Positions 16,291-24,558 of a DNA stretch of 34,748 nucleotides are shown here, piece after piece. The position numbers and the translations under genes are program-made. Below the pieces are notes generated by a model that had not been told where the DNA came from, ran no database searches, and saw only the letters and a list, made by a program, of their open reading frames with translations. The first letter of the stretch is position 1. Each line of letters opens with the position of its first letter. Location of the stretch: the NCBI GenBank assembly GCA_027858915.1, contig JAQIBT010000060.1, positions 1 to 34,748 on the forward strand, written 5' to 3'. Source of the stretch: Salinisphaera sp. (GTDB taxonomy: Bacteria > Pseudomonadota > Gammaproteobacteria > Nevskiales > Salinisphaeraceae).

Positions 16291-16419
16291 GCGCGCTCCT
16301 CATAACGTTGCGGGGGAGGCTCCCGCCGGCAACGGCGTTTATTATGACAGGCTGCCACCCTGCTCGCGCAGCCCCTCGTCGGTACGCGGCCTAACGGATA
16401 CAGAAGGGATCAAGCCGAT

Positions 16420-17100
16420 ATGACTAACGCAACGGACCACAAGACCTGTGACATCCCGATAGACCAGGCGGTGATCGACGCCGCGCAGGCACTCGGTCGC
16501 GGACCGACGTGTCGGCTGTTGGGCATTGTTGGCGCGCCGGCGGCTGGCAAATCCACGCTCACCGATTTCCTGGTCGATACGCTGGGCGAGCGGGCGCGGA
16601 GCGTACCGATGGACGGCTTTCATCTATCGCAACGCCAACTCGAGCGGCTCGGTCGAAGCCAGCGCAAGGGGGCGCCCGATACGTTCGACGGCGCGGGATA
16701 TCGGGCACTTCTGGCACGCGTCCGCGGCGCGCGCGAGCACTCTGAAACGGTCTACGCGCCGGGATTCTATCGCGATATTGAGGAGCCGATTGCCGCCAGC
16801 CTGGCGATTGGTCCCGATACGACGCTGGTTGTGACCGAGGGCAATTATCTGTTGCTGCCTGAATCCCCGTGGCCGGATATTGCCGCGATGCTAGATGAGG
16901 TGTGGTTTCTGCATGTGGATGACGGTTTACGCGAGGATTGGTTGCTCGCGCGACACATGCGTTTCGGCCGCAGCGAGGCCGAGGCACGTGCCTGGATCGC
17001 CGCGACCGACCGGCCCAATGCCGAACGCATCATCGCCTGCGCCGAGCGCGCCGACCGTCGTCTGCGCTGGAACGGCGAGCGGATTGGTTTTGTCGAGTAG
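16420..17100 (+). CDS. Nucleoside/nucleotide kinase family P-loop protein
   Basis: 226 aa, ATG 16420 with AGGGA upstream. Walker A is GAPAAGKST (38-46), followed by the MDGFHLS segment (D65, H68) typical of the uridine kinase/pantothenate kinase-like group that includes YggC and the fructose/sugar kinase FrcK. DTFDGAGYRALLARVR, the YAPGFYRDIEEPIAAS region and VVTEGNYLLLPES then VWFLHVDDGLREDWLLARH continue the pattern. It probably phosphorylates a small metabolite such as a nucleoside or sugar in the cytoplasm. The substrate cannot be read from sequence, and no pathway neighbours help. Confidence 0.85.
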   Translation: MTNATDHKTCDIPIDQAVIDAAQALGRGPTCRLLGIVGAPAAGKSTLTDFLVDTLGERARSVPMDGFHLSQRQLERLGRSQRKGAPDTFDGAGYRALLARVRGAREHSETVYAPGFYRDIEEPIAASLAIGPDTTLVVTEGNYLLLPESPWPDIAAMLDEVWFLHVDDGLREDWLLARHMRFGRSEAEARAWIAATDRPNAERIIACAERADRRLRWNGERIGFVE

Positions 17101-17198
17101 GTGGCCGGGCACCATAGCCTGTCCAGCCCCGGTTTCGGATATTTGTGTGCATGCCAGACAAACTGGCAATCGATCCGTCGCCGTGTTTTCCTGACCTG

Positions 17199-17687
17199 AT
17201 GAAAATAAAAGTCGCTCAAGCTCTGAATATCTCAGGCCGGCAGGCTGGCCGACAGCCGGCATACCGGACAGCGGGCCCCTATCCAGCAGTGCTGCTGGCC
17301 GCCGTGGGGCTCCTGCTCGTTCTGGCAGTCTGCGGCGACAGCCAAGCTGCAGACGCAGGCCATTGGAAGACGATGGAAGTCACTGCCACATCGTTCACCC
17401 TAGCGCCGGATGAAACCAAGGCCCACGATGTCGGTGTGTCTGCCTCCGGACACGTGCTCAAGCCCAGGTCCAAAGCGATTGCGGTGTCGCGGGATCTGCT
17501 CAAGAAAGGCTTGTCGTTTGGCACGAAGGTAAAAATCGAAAACCTGCCAGGGACCTATACCGTGCGCGACAAGATGCATCGCCGCTGGCGGAAGAAGATC
17601 GATATCCTGTTCGCAAAGAAAAAACGCGCGCTTGAATTCGGCCGAAAGACGGTGACCATCCGTTATCGCGTCGCTGACGCGAACTGA
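17199..17687 (+). CDS. 3D domain-containing exported protein
   Basis: 162 aa from ATG 17199; a start at 17145 is also possible, and neither has a strong ribosome binding site. Residues about 29-50 form a hydrophobic export segment, probably cut after SQA. Residues 59-157 are a 3D (three-aspartate) domain, the double-psi beta-barrel seen in MltA-like lytic transglycosylases and Rpf/YabE-type proteins. The three aspartates are present: SRDLL (D99), VRDKM (D124), KKIDI (D135), with the closing FGRKTVTIRY strand. The usual GG-I turn after the second Asp is replaced by a basic stretch (HRRWRKK). It may act on peptidoglycan, but many 3D proteins are untested. Confidence 0.8.
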   Translation: MKIKVAQALNISGRQAGRQPAYRTAGPYPAVLLAAVGLLLVLAVCGDSQAADAGHWKTMEVTATSFTLAPDETKAHDVGVSASGHVLKPRSKAIAVSRDLLKKGLSFGTKVKIENLPGTYTVRDKMHRRWRKKIDILFAKKKRALEFGRKTVTIRYRVADAN

Positions 17688-17696
17688 GCCATCACC

Positions 17697-17714
17697 GGCG
17701 GCCGGTCGGCCGCC
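17697..17714. terminator. GC-rich hairpin after the 3D gene (no U-run)
   Basis: GGCGGCCG (17697-17704), GT, CGGCCGCC (17707-17714) form a perfect 8-base-pair stem ten bases after the stop codon. No T-run follows, so it is at best a weak or rho-assisted terminator. Confidence 0.35.
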
Positions 17715-17719
17715 ACTAG

Positions 17720-17895
17720 ACCGCATGGATCGCATCGCAATCTATTCGCTTGTTGATGTGGGAAGCTGCTAAAGATAAGGGTTTGTCGCCTCGATTGATC
17801 AGCTTCAGGGCAGCCTGCAGGCGCTGCGCCGATTGCGCTCAAACCCTCGGCAACCGGACCAGACCAAGGCCGCACTGCTGCAATCGGTCGGCTAG
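17720..17895 (+). pseudogene. Degraded C-terminal fragment of an IS4-type DDE transposase
   Basis: The frame over 17735-17800 reads SIRLLMWEAAKDKGLSPRLI then SF, close to the conserved YNLIR..MW.AA...G..PRRLSFKG..Q.L stretch of IS4-family transposases. After one lost base near 17800 the next frame continues QGSLQALRRLRSNPRQPDQ until a stop at 17893. No terminal inverted repeats, upstream catalytic DDE region or full frame are visible. This is a relic of an old insertion, and most of the 17688-18016 spacer is explained by it. The remaining bases up to 18016 must hold the promoter of the antiporter gene. Confidence 0.6.
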
Positions 17896-18016
17896 GCAAA
17901 ACTGGCCCAACGTACCCCGCCCCGCGCTAGCCGCGACTCACGTTATGATCGACTGAGCCATGCCTTCGGCTCTCGCCGTGCGGCGCCACTAAGTATTCAT
18001 CTCTGGGGAGTCGATC

Positions 18017-19804
18017 TTGGAAGCATCGCTGACGGAAATCACCATCTTCCTCGCCGCGGCGGTTGTCGCCGTGCCCATCGCACAGCGGTTGAAGCTCGGC
18101 TCTGTACTGGGTTATCTGTTGGCCGGCGTGGTCATCGGTCCGTGGGGTCTGGGGCTGATCGGACGGGTGGACGAAGTCCTGCACATCGCTGAGTTCGGCG
18201 TTGTATTTCTGCTGTTCATCATTGGCCTGGAGATGCAGCCGCGGCGTTTATGGGCGTTACGCAAGACGATTCTCGGCCTCGGTGGGCTACAGGTGTTGCT
18301 GACCGGCATGGCATTGTCGGTCGCCGCGAGCTGGCTGATGCAACTACCGCCGGCGCCGGCGGCCGTTGCCGGGTTCTCGCTGGCCTTGTCGTCCACGGCG
18401 TTTGCCATTCAGATGCTCTCGGAGCGCGGAGAGCTGACGTCTCGCCACGGGCGCGGCGCGTTCGGGATCCTGTTGTTTCAGGATCTGGCGGTCATCCCGA
18501 TCCTGGCGTTGCTGCCCCTTCTGTCGGTCGGCCACGCCGAGATCACGCTGCTGGGTGGGTTGGAGAAGACGCTCAAGGTCGCGGCAATCATGGCCGGCCT
18601 TGTGGTTGGCGGCCACTATGTGCTCAAGCCGGTGCTTCGCCTGGTCGCTGCAACGCGCATGCAGGAAATCTTCATCGCCATGACGTTGCTGATTGTGGTC
18701 GGCACGTCCGCGATTATGAACGCCGCGGGTATCTCGCTTGCGCTCGGTGCGTTCGTGGCGGGCGTATTGCTGGCCGATTCAGAATACCGCCACGAGCTCG
18801 AAGCCAACGTTGATCCTTTCAAGGATCTGCTGCTGGGTCTGTTCTTCATTGCCGTCGGCATGTCGATCAACCTGGGGCTTTTTGCCGCGCGACCCCTCTA
18901 CCTGTTGGAGCTCACGGCCGGTCTGATGCTGATCAAGGCGCTGGTTCTGCTCGGCCTGGCGCGGCGTAACGGCTTCGACTGGAACGCGTCGCGCAACCTC
19001 ATGGCGTATCTGTCGCAGGGCGGCGAATTCGCCTTCGTGATTCTGTCGACCGCAGTGGCCGGGCATCTGTTCGTGCAGACTGAGGCTGATCTACTGGTGG
19101 CAACGGTCACCTTGTCGATGGTGTTGACGCCGTTTGCCGTGCAGGGCGCGGCCGCTTTCAATCGCTGGCGTAGCAAGGAGTCCGGCGACCCGAACTATGA
19201 GACACCGCCCGAGTCCGAGCATCCAGTGATCATAGCCGGCTTCGGGCGTGTTGGCGGTATTGTTGCGCGCATGCTGCGAGCCAAGCGTATCGGCTTCGTG
19301 GCGCTGGAGATCAATCCGGACCAGGTGGATTTTGTCCGGCGTTTCGGTTCGCAGGTGTATTACGGCGACGCCTCGCGTATCGACATGCTGCGGGCGGCCC
19401 GCGCCGATGAGGCCAAGGTGTTCGTGCTGGCCATCGCCAACGTCGAAGCCTCAATGCGTACGGTGCACATGGTGCAGATGCATTTCCCGCATCTGAAGAT
19501 TGTGGCCCGCGCCCACGACCGGCGCCATGCCTACCGGCTCATGGATCTCGGCGTCACGGTCTTTCAGCGCGATACGTTTCTTTCCAGCATTGCGCTTGCC
19601 GGCGATACCATGCGCGCGATTGGTATGAGACGCGAGGAGGTCGAACAGGCACAGAAAACCTTTCGCACACACGACGAAGCCCGGCTGGCCGAGCACTACG
19701 AGGGAGCCAACGACGAAGAACGGCTGCAGAAACTGGCGCGTGAGGCGGCTTCTGAGTTGGAAGAGCAGTTCGAACGAGACCTGCTTGAACAGAACGCCAG
19801 TTGA
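18017..19804 (+). CDS. KefB-like monovalent cation:proton antiporter (CPA2) with RCK domain
   Basis: 595 aa; TTG start at 18017 preceded by GGGGAG. Residues 1-385 are a Na+/H+-exchanger-type membrane domain of about 12 helices. The segment ISLALGAFVAGVLLADSEYR then HELEANVDPFKDLLLG (about 238-275) matches the KefB/KefC regulatory loop. Residues 400-520 are a KTN/RCK (TrkA-N) nucleotide-binding domain with GFGRVGG near 407 and YYGDASRIDMLRAA. Kef systems release potassium and acidify the cell in response to glutathione adducts. No kefF/kefG ancillary oxidoreductase is adjacent, so glutathione regulation is inferred, not shown. It converges with the DUF1206 gene six bases apart. Confidence 0.92.
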   Translation: MEASLTEITIFLAAAVVAVPIAQRLKLGSVLGYLLAGVVIGPWGLGLIGRVDEVLHIAEFGVVFLLFIIGLEMQPRRLWALRKTILGLGGLQVLLTGMALSVAASWLMQLPPAPAAVAGFSLALSSTAFAIQMLSERGELTSRHGRGAFGILLFQDLAVIPILALLPLLSVGHAEITLLGGLEKTLKVAAIMAGLVVGGHYVLKPVLRLVAATRMQEIFIAMTLLIVVGTSAIMNAAGISLALGAFVAGVLLADSEYRHELEANVDPFKDLLLGLFFIAVGMSINLGLFAARPLYLLELTAGLMLIKALVLLGLARRNGFDWNASRNLMAYLSQGGEFAFVILSTAVAGHLFVQTEADLLVATVTLSMVLTPFAVQGAAAFNRWRSKESGDPNYETPPESEHPVIIAGFGRVGGIVARMLRAKRIGFVALEINPDQVDFVRRFGSQVYYGDASRIDMLRAARADEAKVFVLAIANVEASMRTVHMVQMHFPHLKIVARAHDRRHAYRLMDLGVTVFQRDTFLSSIALAGDTMRAIGMRREEVEQAQKTFRTHDEARLAEHYEGANDEERLQKLAREAASELEEQFERDLLEQNAS

Positions 19805-19810
19805 CGTCCA

Positions 19811-20629
19811 TCAGGGGTCGATCTGTCGATAGACGGCATTAATGAAACAGAACAGTCCGTAACAGATCAGCCCCAGTGCCATGACGCCCAGCAGCCATTG
19901 GCCGTAGCTCTGGCGTGCCAGGGTATCAAGCGCGCCGTCCAGTCCGGTCGCCTTGTTCGGGTTGGTCTGCCAGGCGGCAATCACCAGAAAACCACCCGTG
20001 ATCAAGAACACCACGCCACGCGCGCCAAGGCCGAACCGGGCAATACGCGTGGCCCAGGTGAGCTCGAATGGACGCATATGTGACGTGCTCCAGGCTTTCT
20101 GGAATTTTTTCTTGTAGGCGCGCATGAATTGGGAAATGCCGACGCCAATAATAATGATGCCTATCGCTGCTACAGCCCATACGCCGCCGGGGTGTGACAT
20201 CAGCTTCGCGGTCATACTGTCCTTGGACGAACCGCCGCCGCCTGATCCGACAAGCAAACTGACCGCGTAGACGGCCAGCGTTGCGTAGATGACGGCGCTG
20301 ATCAAGAATGCCCCGCGTTTGATCAACGCGCCGCCGCCGTGACCCATATGCTCAGGGTCCTTGATTGCCTGGACGAGCTGCCACGCCACATAGCCTGCCA
20401 GGCCGATCGCCATGATCACCAGCAGGACCTGCCCAAACGGTTCGCTGCCTATCTTGGCAACCGCGCCCTTCGTTCCTGTGGTCTGGCCACCACCGCCACC
20501 GAGGGCAGCCATCGTGGCAAGTCCGCCGACGACCACATATACCAAGCCTTTCGCGCTGTAACCCATCCGCGCGAGCCACTCCACGCCCTTACTGGCGTTT
20601 TGTGCTTGTTGTGACGAGATCTGGCTCAT
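19811..20629 (-). CDS. DUF1206 membrane protein (three-repeat)
   Basis: 272 aa from ATG 20629 (GGATC upstream). It holds six membrane helices in three pairs, each opened by an arginine/glycine-rich entry: WLARMGYSAKGLVYVVVGGL, LIKRGAFLISAVIYATLAVY and ARFGLGARGVVFLITGGFL, the threefold repeat of DUF1206. After the first repeat, GGGGGQTTGTKGAVAKIGSEPFG is typical. The family is in the inner membrane and its function is unknown. Upstream, the 20630-20753 spacer contains an AT-rich stretch that could be its promoter. Confidence 0.88.
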   Translation of the reverse strand: MSQISSQQAQNASKGVEWLARMGYSAKGLVYVVVGGLATMAALGGGGGQTTGTKGAVAKIGSEPFGQVLLVIMAIGLAGYVAWQLVQAIKDPEHMGHGGGALIKRGAFLISAVIYATLAVYAVSLLVGSGGGGSSKDSMTAKLMSHPGGVWAVAAIGIIIIGVGISQFMRAYKKKFQKAWSTSHMRPFELTWATRIARFGLGARGVVFLITGGFLVIAAWQTNPNKATGLDGALDTLARQSYGQWLLGVMALGLICYGLFCFINAVYRQIDP

Positions 20630-20753
20630 TGTCGATCCAGGATATTATTTATGACACTTTATAATAGCGGTGCGGACGCCGGCATGAATCCGTAGCAGTT
20701 CGGATGTGCAGCCCGGTACTGTTGCGTCGGGGCGTATGAAGCGGCAACAGGCC

Positions 20754-21509
20754 CTACGGCTGGATCCGTTTCCCGGCCCAGTCGAACAGTTGCCCACTGT
20801 CGTCCGGGCTGAGCTGGGCAATGACTCCCAGCAGATGTTTTGCGGCCTGCTCGGGCGTCTGCAGCTGCTTTGCCGGCACGCGTTTCTGAAACGGTTCGGA
20901 CAGCCCGGTGTTTACCGTACCCGGATGCAGCCCGACGCAGATCAGCGCCTGGGATTTTCGTTTGAGTTCGATCGACGCCGTCTTCGTGAACTGGTTTTGT
21001 GCGGCCTTGGAAGCACGATAGGCATACCAGCCGCCGAAGCCGTTGTCCGAAATAGAGCCGACGCGCGCCGACAGACTGGCGATCACGGCTCGCTCGCCGT
21101 GGGTGAGCAGATCGTGAAAATGCTTGATCATCAGTACCGGGCCGGTTGCATTGATGACAAAACTCTTGGCAAGGTTCTCGGGCTTGATGTCGGCCAGCTG
21201 TTTTTCTGGCCAAAGTCCTTGATCATCGTGCAACAGACCGGCACAGGTGATCATGAGATCGAGCCGATCGTACTGCGCGCCAACCGCCCGGCGTGCCTCT
21301 GCAATGCTGTCTTCTTCGGCGAGATCCAGTGGCAGCAGCATCAGGCGGTCCTCGCCATACTCCGACTGTAGTTCCATCAGCCCGTCCGCAGCCCGTGGAT
21401 CGCGTGCGGTGGCGCAAACACAGGCCACGTTGTCCTGCAGAACCTGGTGTACAAGAGCCAGTCCCAGGCCGCGTCCTGCGCCCTGGACAAGAATTAATTT
21501 TTTATCCAT
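20754..21509 (-). CDS. Short-chain dehydrogenase/reductase, C-factor-like
   Basis: 251 aa, a single Rossmann domain. The cofactor loop is QGAGRGLG (9-16), in place of TGxxxGxG; later come DLAEEDS (acidic residue binding adenine), ITCAGLL (instead of NNAG), and the catalytic YxxxK as Y164-x3-K168, with serine at 147 or 152. The sequence around VINATGPVLMIKHF and GGWYAYRASKAAQNQ resembles the C-factor/CsgA-type SDRs. It oxidises or reduces an unknown small substrate with NAD(P)H. It is preceded by a weak ribosome binding site and stands alone, divergent from the cyclase. Confidence 0.88.
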   Translation of the reverse strand: MDKKLILVQGAGRGLGLALVHQVLQDNVACVCATARDPRAADGLMELQSEYGEDRLMLLPLDLAEEDSIAEARRAVGAQYDRLDLMITCAGLLHDDQGLWPEKQLADIKPENLAKSFVINATGPVLMIKHFHDLLTHGERAVIASLSARVGSISDNGFGGWYAYRASKAAQNQFTKTASIELKRKSQALICVGLHPGTVNTGLSEPFQKRVPAKQLQTPEQAAKHLLGVIAQLSPDDSGQLFDWAGKRIQP

Positions 21510-21598
21510 ATGGCCGATAAAGCAATCAGTAGTGAGGATTACAAGAGTTTACGGCGACATCTGGTATGCCGATGCGCGGCGAGATGAGGGGAGGCAAC

Positions 21599-22999
21599 TT
21601 GTCGGTCGATTTTCCACACGCTGAATGTAGGTCACGTGTCCTGCGCTCTGGTAGCCAGACAGATTCTACAATTGCTGACGCTGACGATAACGCGATCTCG
21701 ACGAGCGCGCTGCACGATCAGATGCGTGCGGGCATGGTCGGACTGCGTTTCCGTCCGGTTCTCGAGCGCCAGTTTCGCGATTATCTGCGGGCTTCTGCCA
21801 AGCACAGTCGGATTACGGTCATGCTGCTTGGCATTATCGGAACACTACTGAGTCTTCTCATCGATCAGGCGTTGCTCGGGGCACCGGCGGCCACGGCAGT
21901 CGCTACCTTCTCGCTGCGGATCGGAGTACAAATACCTTTTCTCACGCTTGCCTTGATCGCAGTGATGAGGCGGCCCCGATGGATCGTCACGGAGTGGCTG
22001 CTGATGCTGGCCATGTTCGCGATGATCTGCGGGCTGATGGCACAGCGCATCATCAACTCTCATCATGGCTTCGACGTGCCGCTGGAACTCACGGTAGCGT
22101 CGATACTCGCTATGTGCACGCTCGCTCGGGTGCCATTCTGGCGCATGACCGTGGCTTCGTTCGTGGGTCTTGCAGTGATCCTGGCGGCTGAGCTGATGTA
22201 TATCGGGCCGTATGCCGAGAGAAGCTACGACCTGTTCTGTTCTGCCCTGATTTTTGGCATCGCGATCGCCTCGGCGTATTTCCTCGAATATTTCATTCGT
22301 TCGGCGTGGCTGAACAGTGCGCTGCTTCGGCGGCTGGCGACCGTCGACGGGCTGACCGGGTTGCTGAATCGGGCGGCGCTGGACGATGCGATGAGCAGGG
22401 TTCGTGCCTTGGCCGCACGAGAGCAGAGACCGTACGCGGTGGCATTGATCGATATTGACGCTTTTGGCGACTACAACGAACACTTTGGTCATCAGACCGG
22501 GGATACCGCGTTGAGTCGAGTTGCCGGTGTGATCGCGGCGAACGCCCGGCGCCCCAACGATGTGGTGGGTCGCTACGGCGGCGAGGAATTTGTATTGGTC
22601 TGGACCGATGCCGTGGGCGCCGATGCGCTCGCCCAGGCGGAATCGCTCCGGTCGGCGATTGAGGCGCTCCAGATTCCGGCGGCGCCGACCAGCGGCCGGT
22701 CCTGGGTAACGGTCAGCATTGGCTTGGGAATCGTGCCAGAGACTGCTGGCGATACGCCGCCCGAGACGGTCATCAGGGCGGCCGACCAGATGCTGTATGC
22801 CGCCAAGTCGGCCGGTCGTAATTGTGTTCGACAGGCTACGCTGGATTCCGCCTGTGCACGCGTGGCCGGATTCGCTGGCTCGATCAGTGAATCATCCAAC
22901 TCAGCAACAGAACGCCAAAAAAGGCCTGGATCAGCGCCGATACCAGATGACGTCGAGTCAGAGCCCGCAAGCCAGACACGAGAAGCAGCACACCGATGA
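21599..22999 (+). CDS. Membrane-anchored diguanylate cyclase (GGDEF) with intact I-site
   Basis: 466 aa if it starts at TTG 21599, which has GAGGGGAGG four bases ahead; ATGs at 21566 and 21584 are alternatives with weaker sites. A polar N-terminus is followed by about six membrane helices (roughly residues 70-235) without a known sensor domain. The GGDEF domain begins DGLTGLLNRAALDDAM and has the variant substrate loop IDIDAFGDYNEHFGHQTGD, RYGGEEF and the end MLYAAKSAGRN. An RPND motif stands exactly five residues before GGEEF, matching the RxxD inhibitory c-di-GMP site. It should synthesise c-di-GMP under product control. The last 39 residues (from about 22884) overlap a convergent gene. Confidence 0.9.
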   Translation: MSVDFPHAECRSRVLRSGSQTDSTIADADDNAISTSALHDQMRAGMVGLRFRPVLERQFRDYLRASAKHSRITVMLLGIIGTLLSLLIDQALLGAPAATAVATFSLRIGVQIPFLTLALIAVMRRPRWIVTEWLLMLAMFAMICGLMAQRIINSHHGFDVPLELTVASILAMCTLARVPFWRMTVASFVGLAVILAAELMYIGPYAERSYDLFCSALIFGIAIASAYFLEYFIRSAWLNSALLRRLATVDGLTGLLNRAALDDAMSRVRALAAREQRPYAVALIDIDAFGDYNEHFGHQTGDTALSRVAGVIAANARRPNDVVGRYGGEEFVLVWTDAVGADALAQAESLRSAIEALQIPAAPTSGRSWVTVSIGLGIVPETAGDTPPETVIRAADQMLYAAKSAGRNCVRQATLDSACARVAGFAGSISESSNSATERQKRPGSAPIPDDVESEPASQTREAAHR

Positions 23000-23177
23000 C
23001 CAGTATCAACAGGCTGAACAACGAGCCGCTGATGCCCAGCTCGCCGCTCAGGCCGGTATAGAACGCGTCAATCGCTACGAATATATGGCCAAAGAACCCA
23101 GATAGGCCGTCGACTATAATACGAAGCAGACGCCCGATCTGCGCGCCGGCCCAGTGAAACGAATTGTCTGACTGCAT
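22884..23177 (-). CDS. Small two-helix membrane protein of unknown function
   Basis: 97 aa from ATG 23177 (TTG three bases upstream is also in frame). There are two hydrophobic stretches, about residues 52-70 (SLFSLLILVIGVLLLVSGL) and 78-96 (HLVSALIQAFFGVLLLSWM), with an amphipathic N-terminal half. It overlaps the end of the cyclase gene by 116 bases on the opposite strand. The hydrophobic character is far from random, which supports a real gene, but no family is recognised and the ribosome binding site is weak. Confidence 0.55.
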   Translation of the reverse strand: MQSDNSFHWAGAQIGRLLRIIVDGLSGFFGHIFVAIDAFYTGLSGELGISGSLFSLLILVIGVLLLVSGLRALTRRHLVSALIQAFFGVLLLSWMIH

Positions 23178-23205
23178 CAAGAGTTGGTGCGGTTGGCTTT
23201 GACGA

Positions 23206-24534
23206 CTAGTCTAGCTGGCTTGCCGGCGACAATCGTAGCCGATGCTTGGCGAAACGGTCTCCAGCGGCGCCAGTTGCCCCCACTCGGTTGCTGCGTGGGA
23301 CCACATCGTGAATCGACGGTGTCGCCGAGAGCTGACTGGTATGAGACGACGTTGAGCGCGACGAGACTTCATCGTGTGACGTGTGAGCCGGCTTTTTTTG
23401 CTGGCGTTTTCCGGCTTTGCCATTGCTGGTGATATCGATATCCACCTCAACCATCATCCCCGGCGCCAGCAGCGGTTTCGGGCCGTGGTCGATGGCGATA
23501 CGTACGGGGATCCGCTGCGTGATCTTGGTGAAATTGCCCGACGGGTTGGGATCGGGCAGCAAGGCGAACTGATTGGTGGCCGCGTCGCCAATTACCTGCA
23601 CATGGCCGCTGTAATGGGTATCGGGGCGGGCATCCACGCTGATCTGCACCGGCTGGCCGACGAGCAGATCGTGGACCTTGGTCTCCTTCATCTTGGCCGC
23701 GATCCAGACATCGTCTGGATCGTGCATCATCACGATCGGCTGGCCGGCCGAGACATATTCGTCCTGCTCGATAAAGGTCTTGTCGACCACGCCCTTGATC
23801 GGGCTGCGTACTGCCAGGTCATCGATCATGTTCTGCTGGTGTGCCAGTTCGGCGTGGGCCACCTTGAGCTGGCTTTTCAGAACATTCGGATTGGTAATCT
23901 GTCCGCCTGGCAACAGCCCTGTGTGCGCGTTGGCAATCGCTATCTTGTCGGTGTCGACCTGCGTCTGTGCCCGCTGGTAGTCGGCCTGGGCCGATTGATA
24001 GTCGAAGCGATAGATATCGCGCTGCTTCTGGGTGCCGCCGTGTGCCTTGTACAGATTCTCGGCGCGTCGATAGTTGTCCTGTGCCTTGTCCATGCGTGCC
24101 TTGGCCGCGTGCATGCCTGCCATATCGGCCGCCAGCATCGACTGGGTCTGGCGCACGCCGCCGCCGATCTGCTTTTGTGCCAGGTCCAGTCGGGTCTGGA
24201 TGTCCGCGATACGCGCCTTGAGTTGATCGAGCTTCAATCTGTCGGGTTGGCTGTAGAGCTGTGCGATCAGCTGGTGATTCTTCAGCTGGTCGCCCTCGAT
24301 CAGATTAAACCCGGTCACGCGGCCGTCCAGTCGGCTGCTGATCGTGATCACGTGGCTGGCCACCTGTGCATCCTTGCCGCTGACGTGGGTCATCCGGTGA
24401 TACAGCCAGAACGCCAGCCAGACAACCACCAGCAGCGAGACCACGACGATCGCGGTCAGCTTGAAGGGATGCCGGCGTGGTTTTGCCCGCTGATGCGTTT
24501 TTTTAGAAGTGTCTTCTTGTGTATGTTCGGCCAT
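23206..24534 (-). CDS. EmrA/HlyD-type membrane fusion protein
   Basis: 442 aa. A basic cytoplasmic N-terminus leads into one membrane anchor (residues 26-46). Then come the first lipoyl half (ISSRLDGRVTGFNLIEGDQL), a long alpha-helical hairpin with many Q, A and K (about 95-235), the second half (LAVRSPIKGVVDKTFIEQDE), and the barrel domain ending PLLAPGMMVEVDIDI. This is the EmrA periplasmic adaptor layout. The C-terminal 70 residues after ITSNGKAGK are a serine/histidine-rich tail absent from EmrA. It lies 24 bases behind the MFS gene on the same strand. It probably links that pump to a TolC-type outer membrane channel. No tolC-like gene is here. Confidence 0.9.
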   Translation of the reverse strand: MAEHTQEDTSKKTHQRAKPRRHPFKLTAIVVVSLLVVVWLAFWLYHRMTHVSGKDAQVASHVITISSRLDGRVTGFNLIEGDQLKNHQLIAQLYSQPDRLKLDQLKARIADIQTRLDLAQKQIGGGVRQTQSMLAADMAGMHAAKARMDKAQDNYRRAENLYKAHGGTQKQRDIYRFDYQSAQADYQRAQTQVDTDKIAIANAHTGLLPGGQITNPNVLKSQLKVAHAELAHQQNMIDDLAVRSPIKGVVDKTFIEQDEYVSAGQPIVMMHDPDDVWIAAKMKETKVHDLLVGQPVQISVDARPDTHYSGHVQVIGDAATNQFALLPDPNPSGNFTKITQRIPVRIAIDHGPKPLLAPGMMVEVDIDITSNGKAGKRQQKKPAHTSHDEVSSRSTSSHTSQLSATPSIHDVVPRSNRVGATGAAGDRFAKHRLRLSPASQLD

Positions 24535-24558
24535 GACAGATATTTGATGGAGAATGGA

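Noticed and set aside
17697-17714. Strong rho-independent terminator after the 3D gene
   Set aside because: Hairpin is perfect but no T-run follows, so it is listed only at low confidence.
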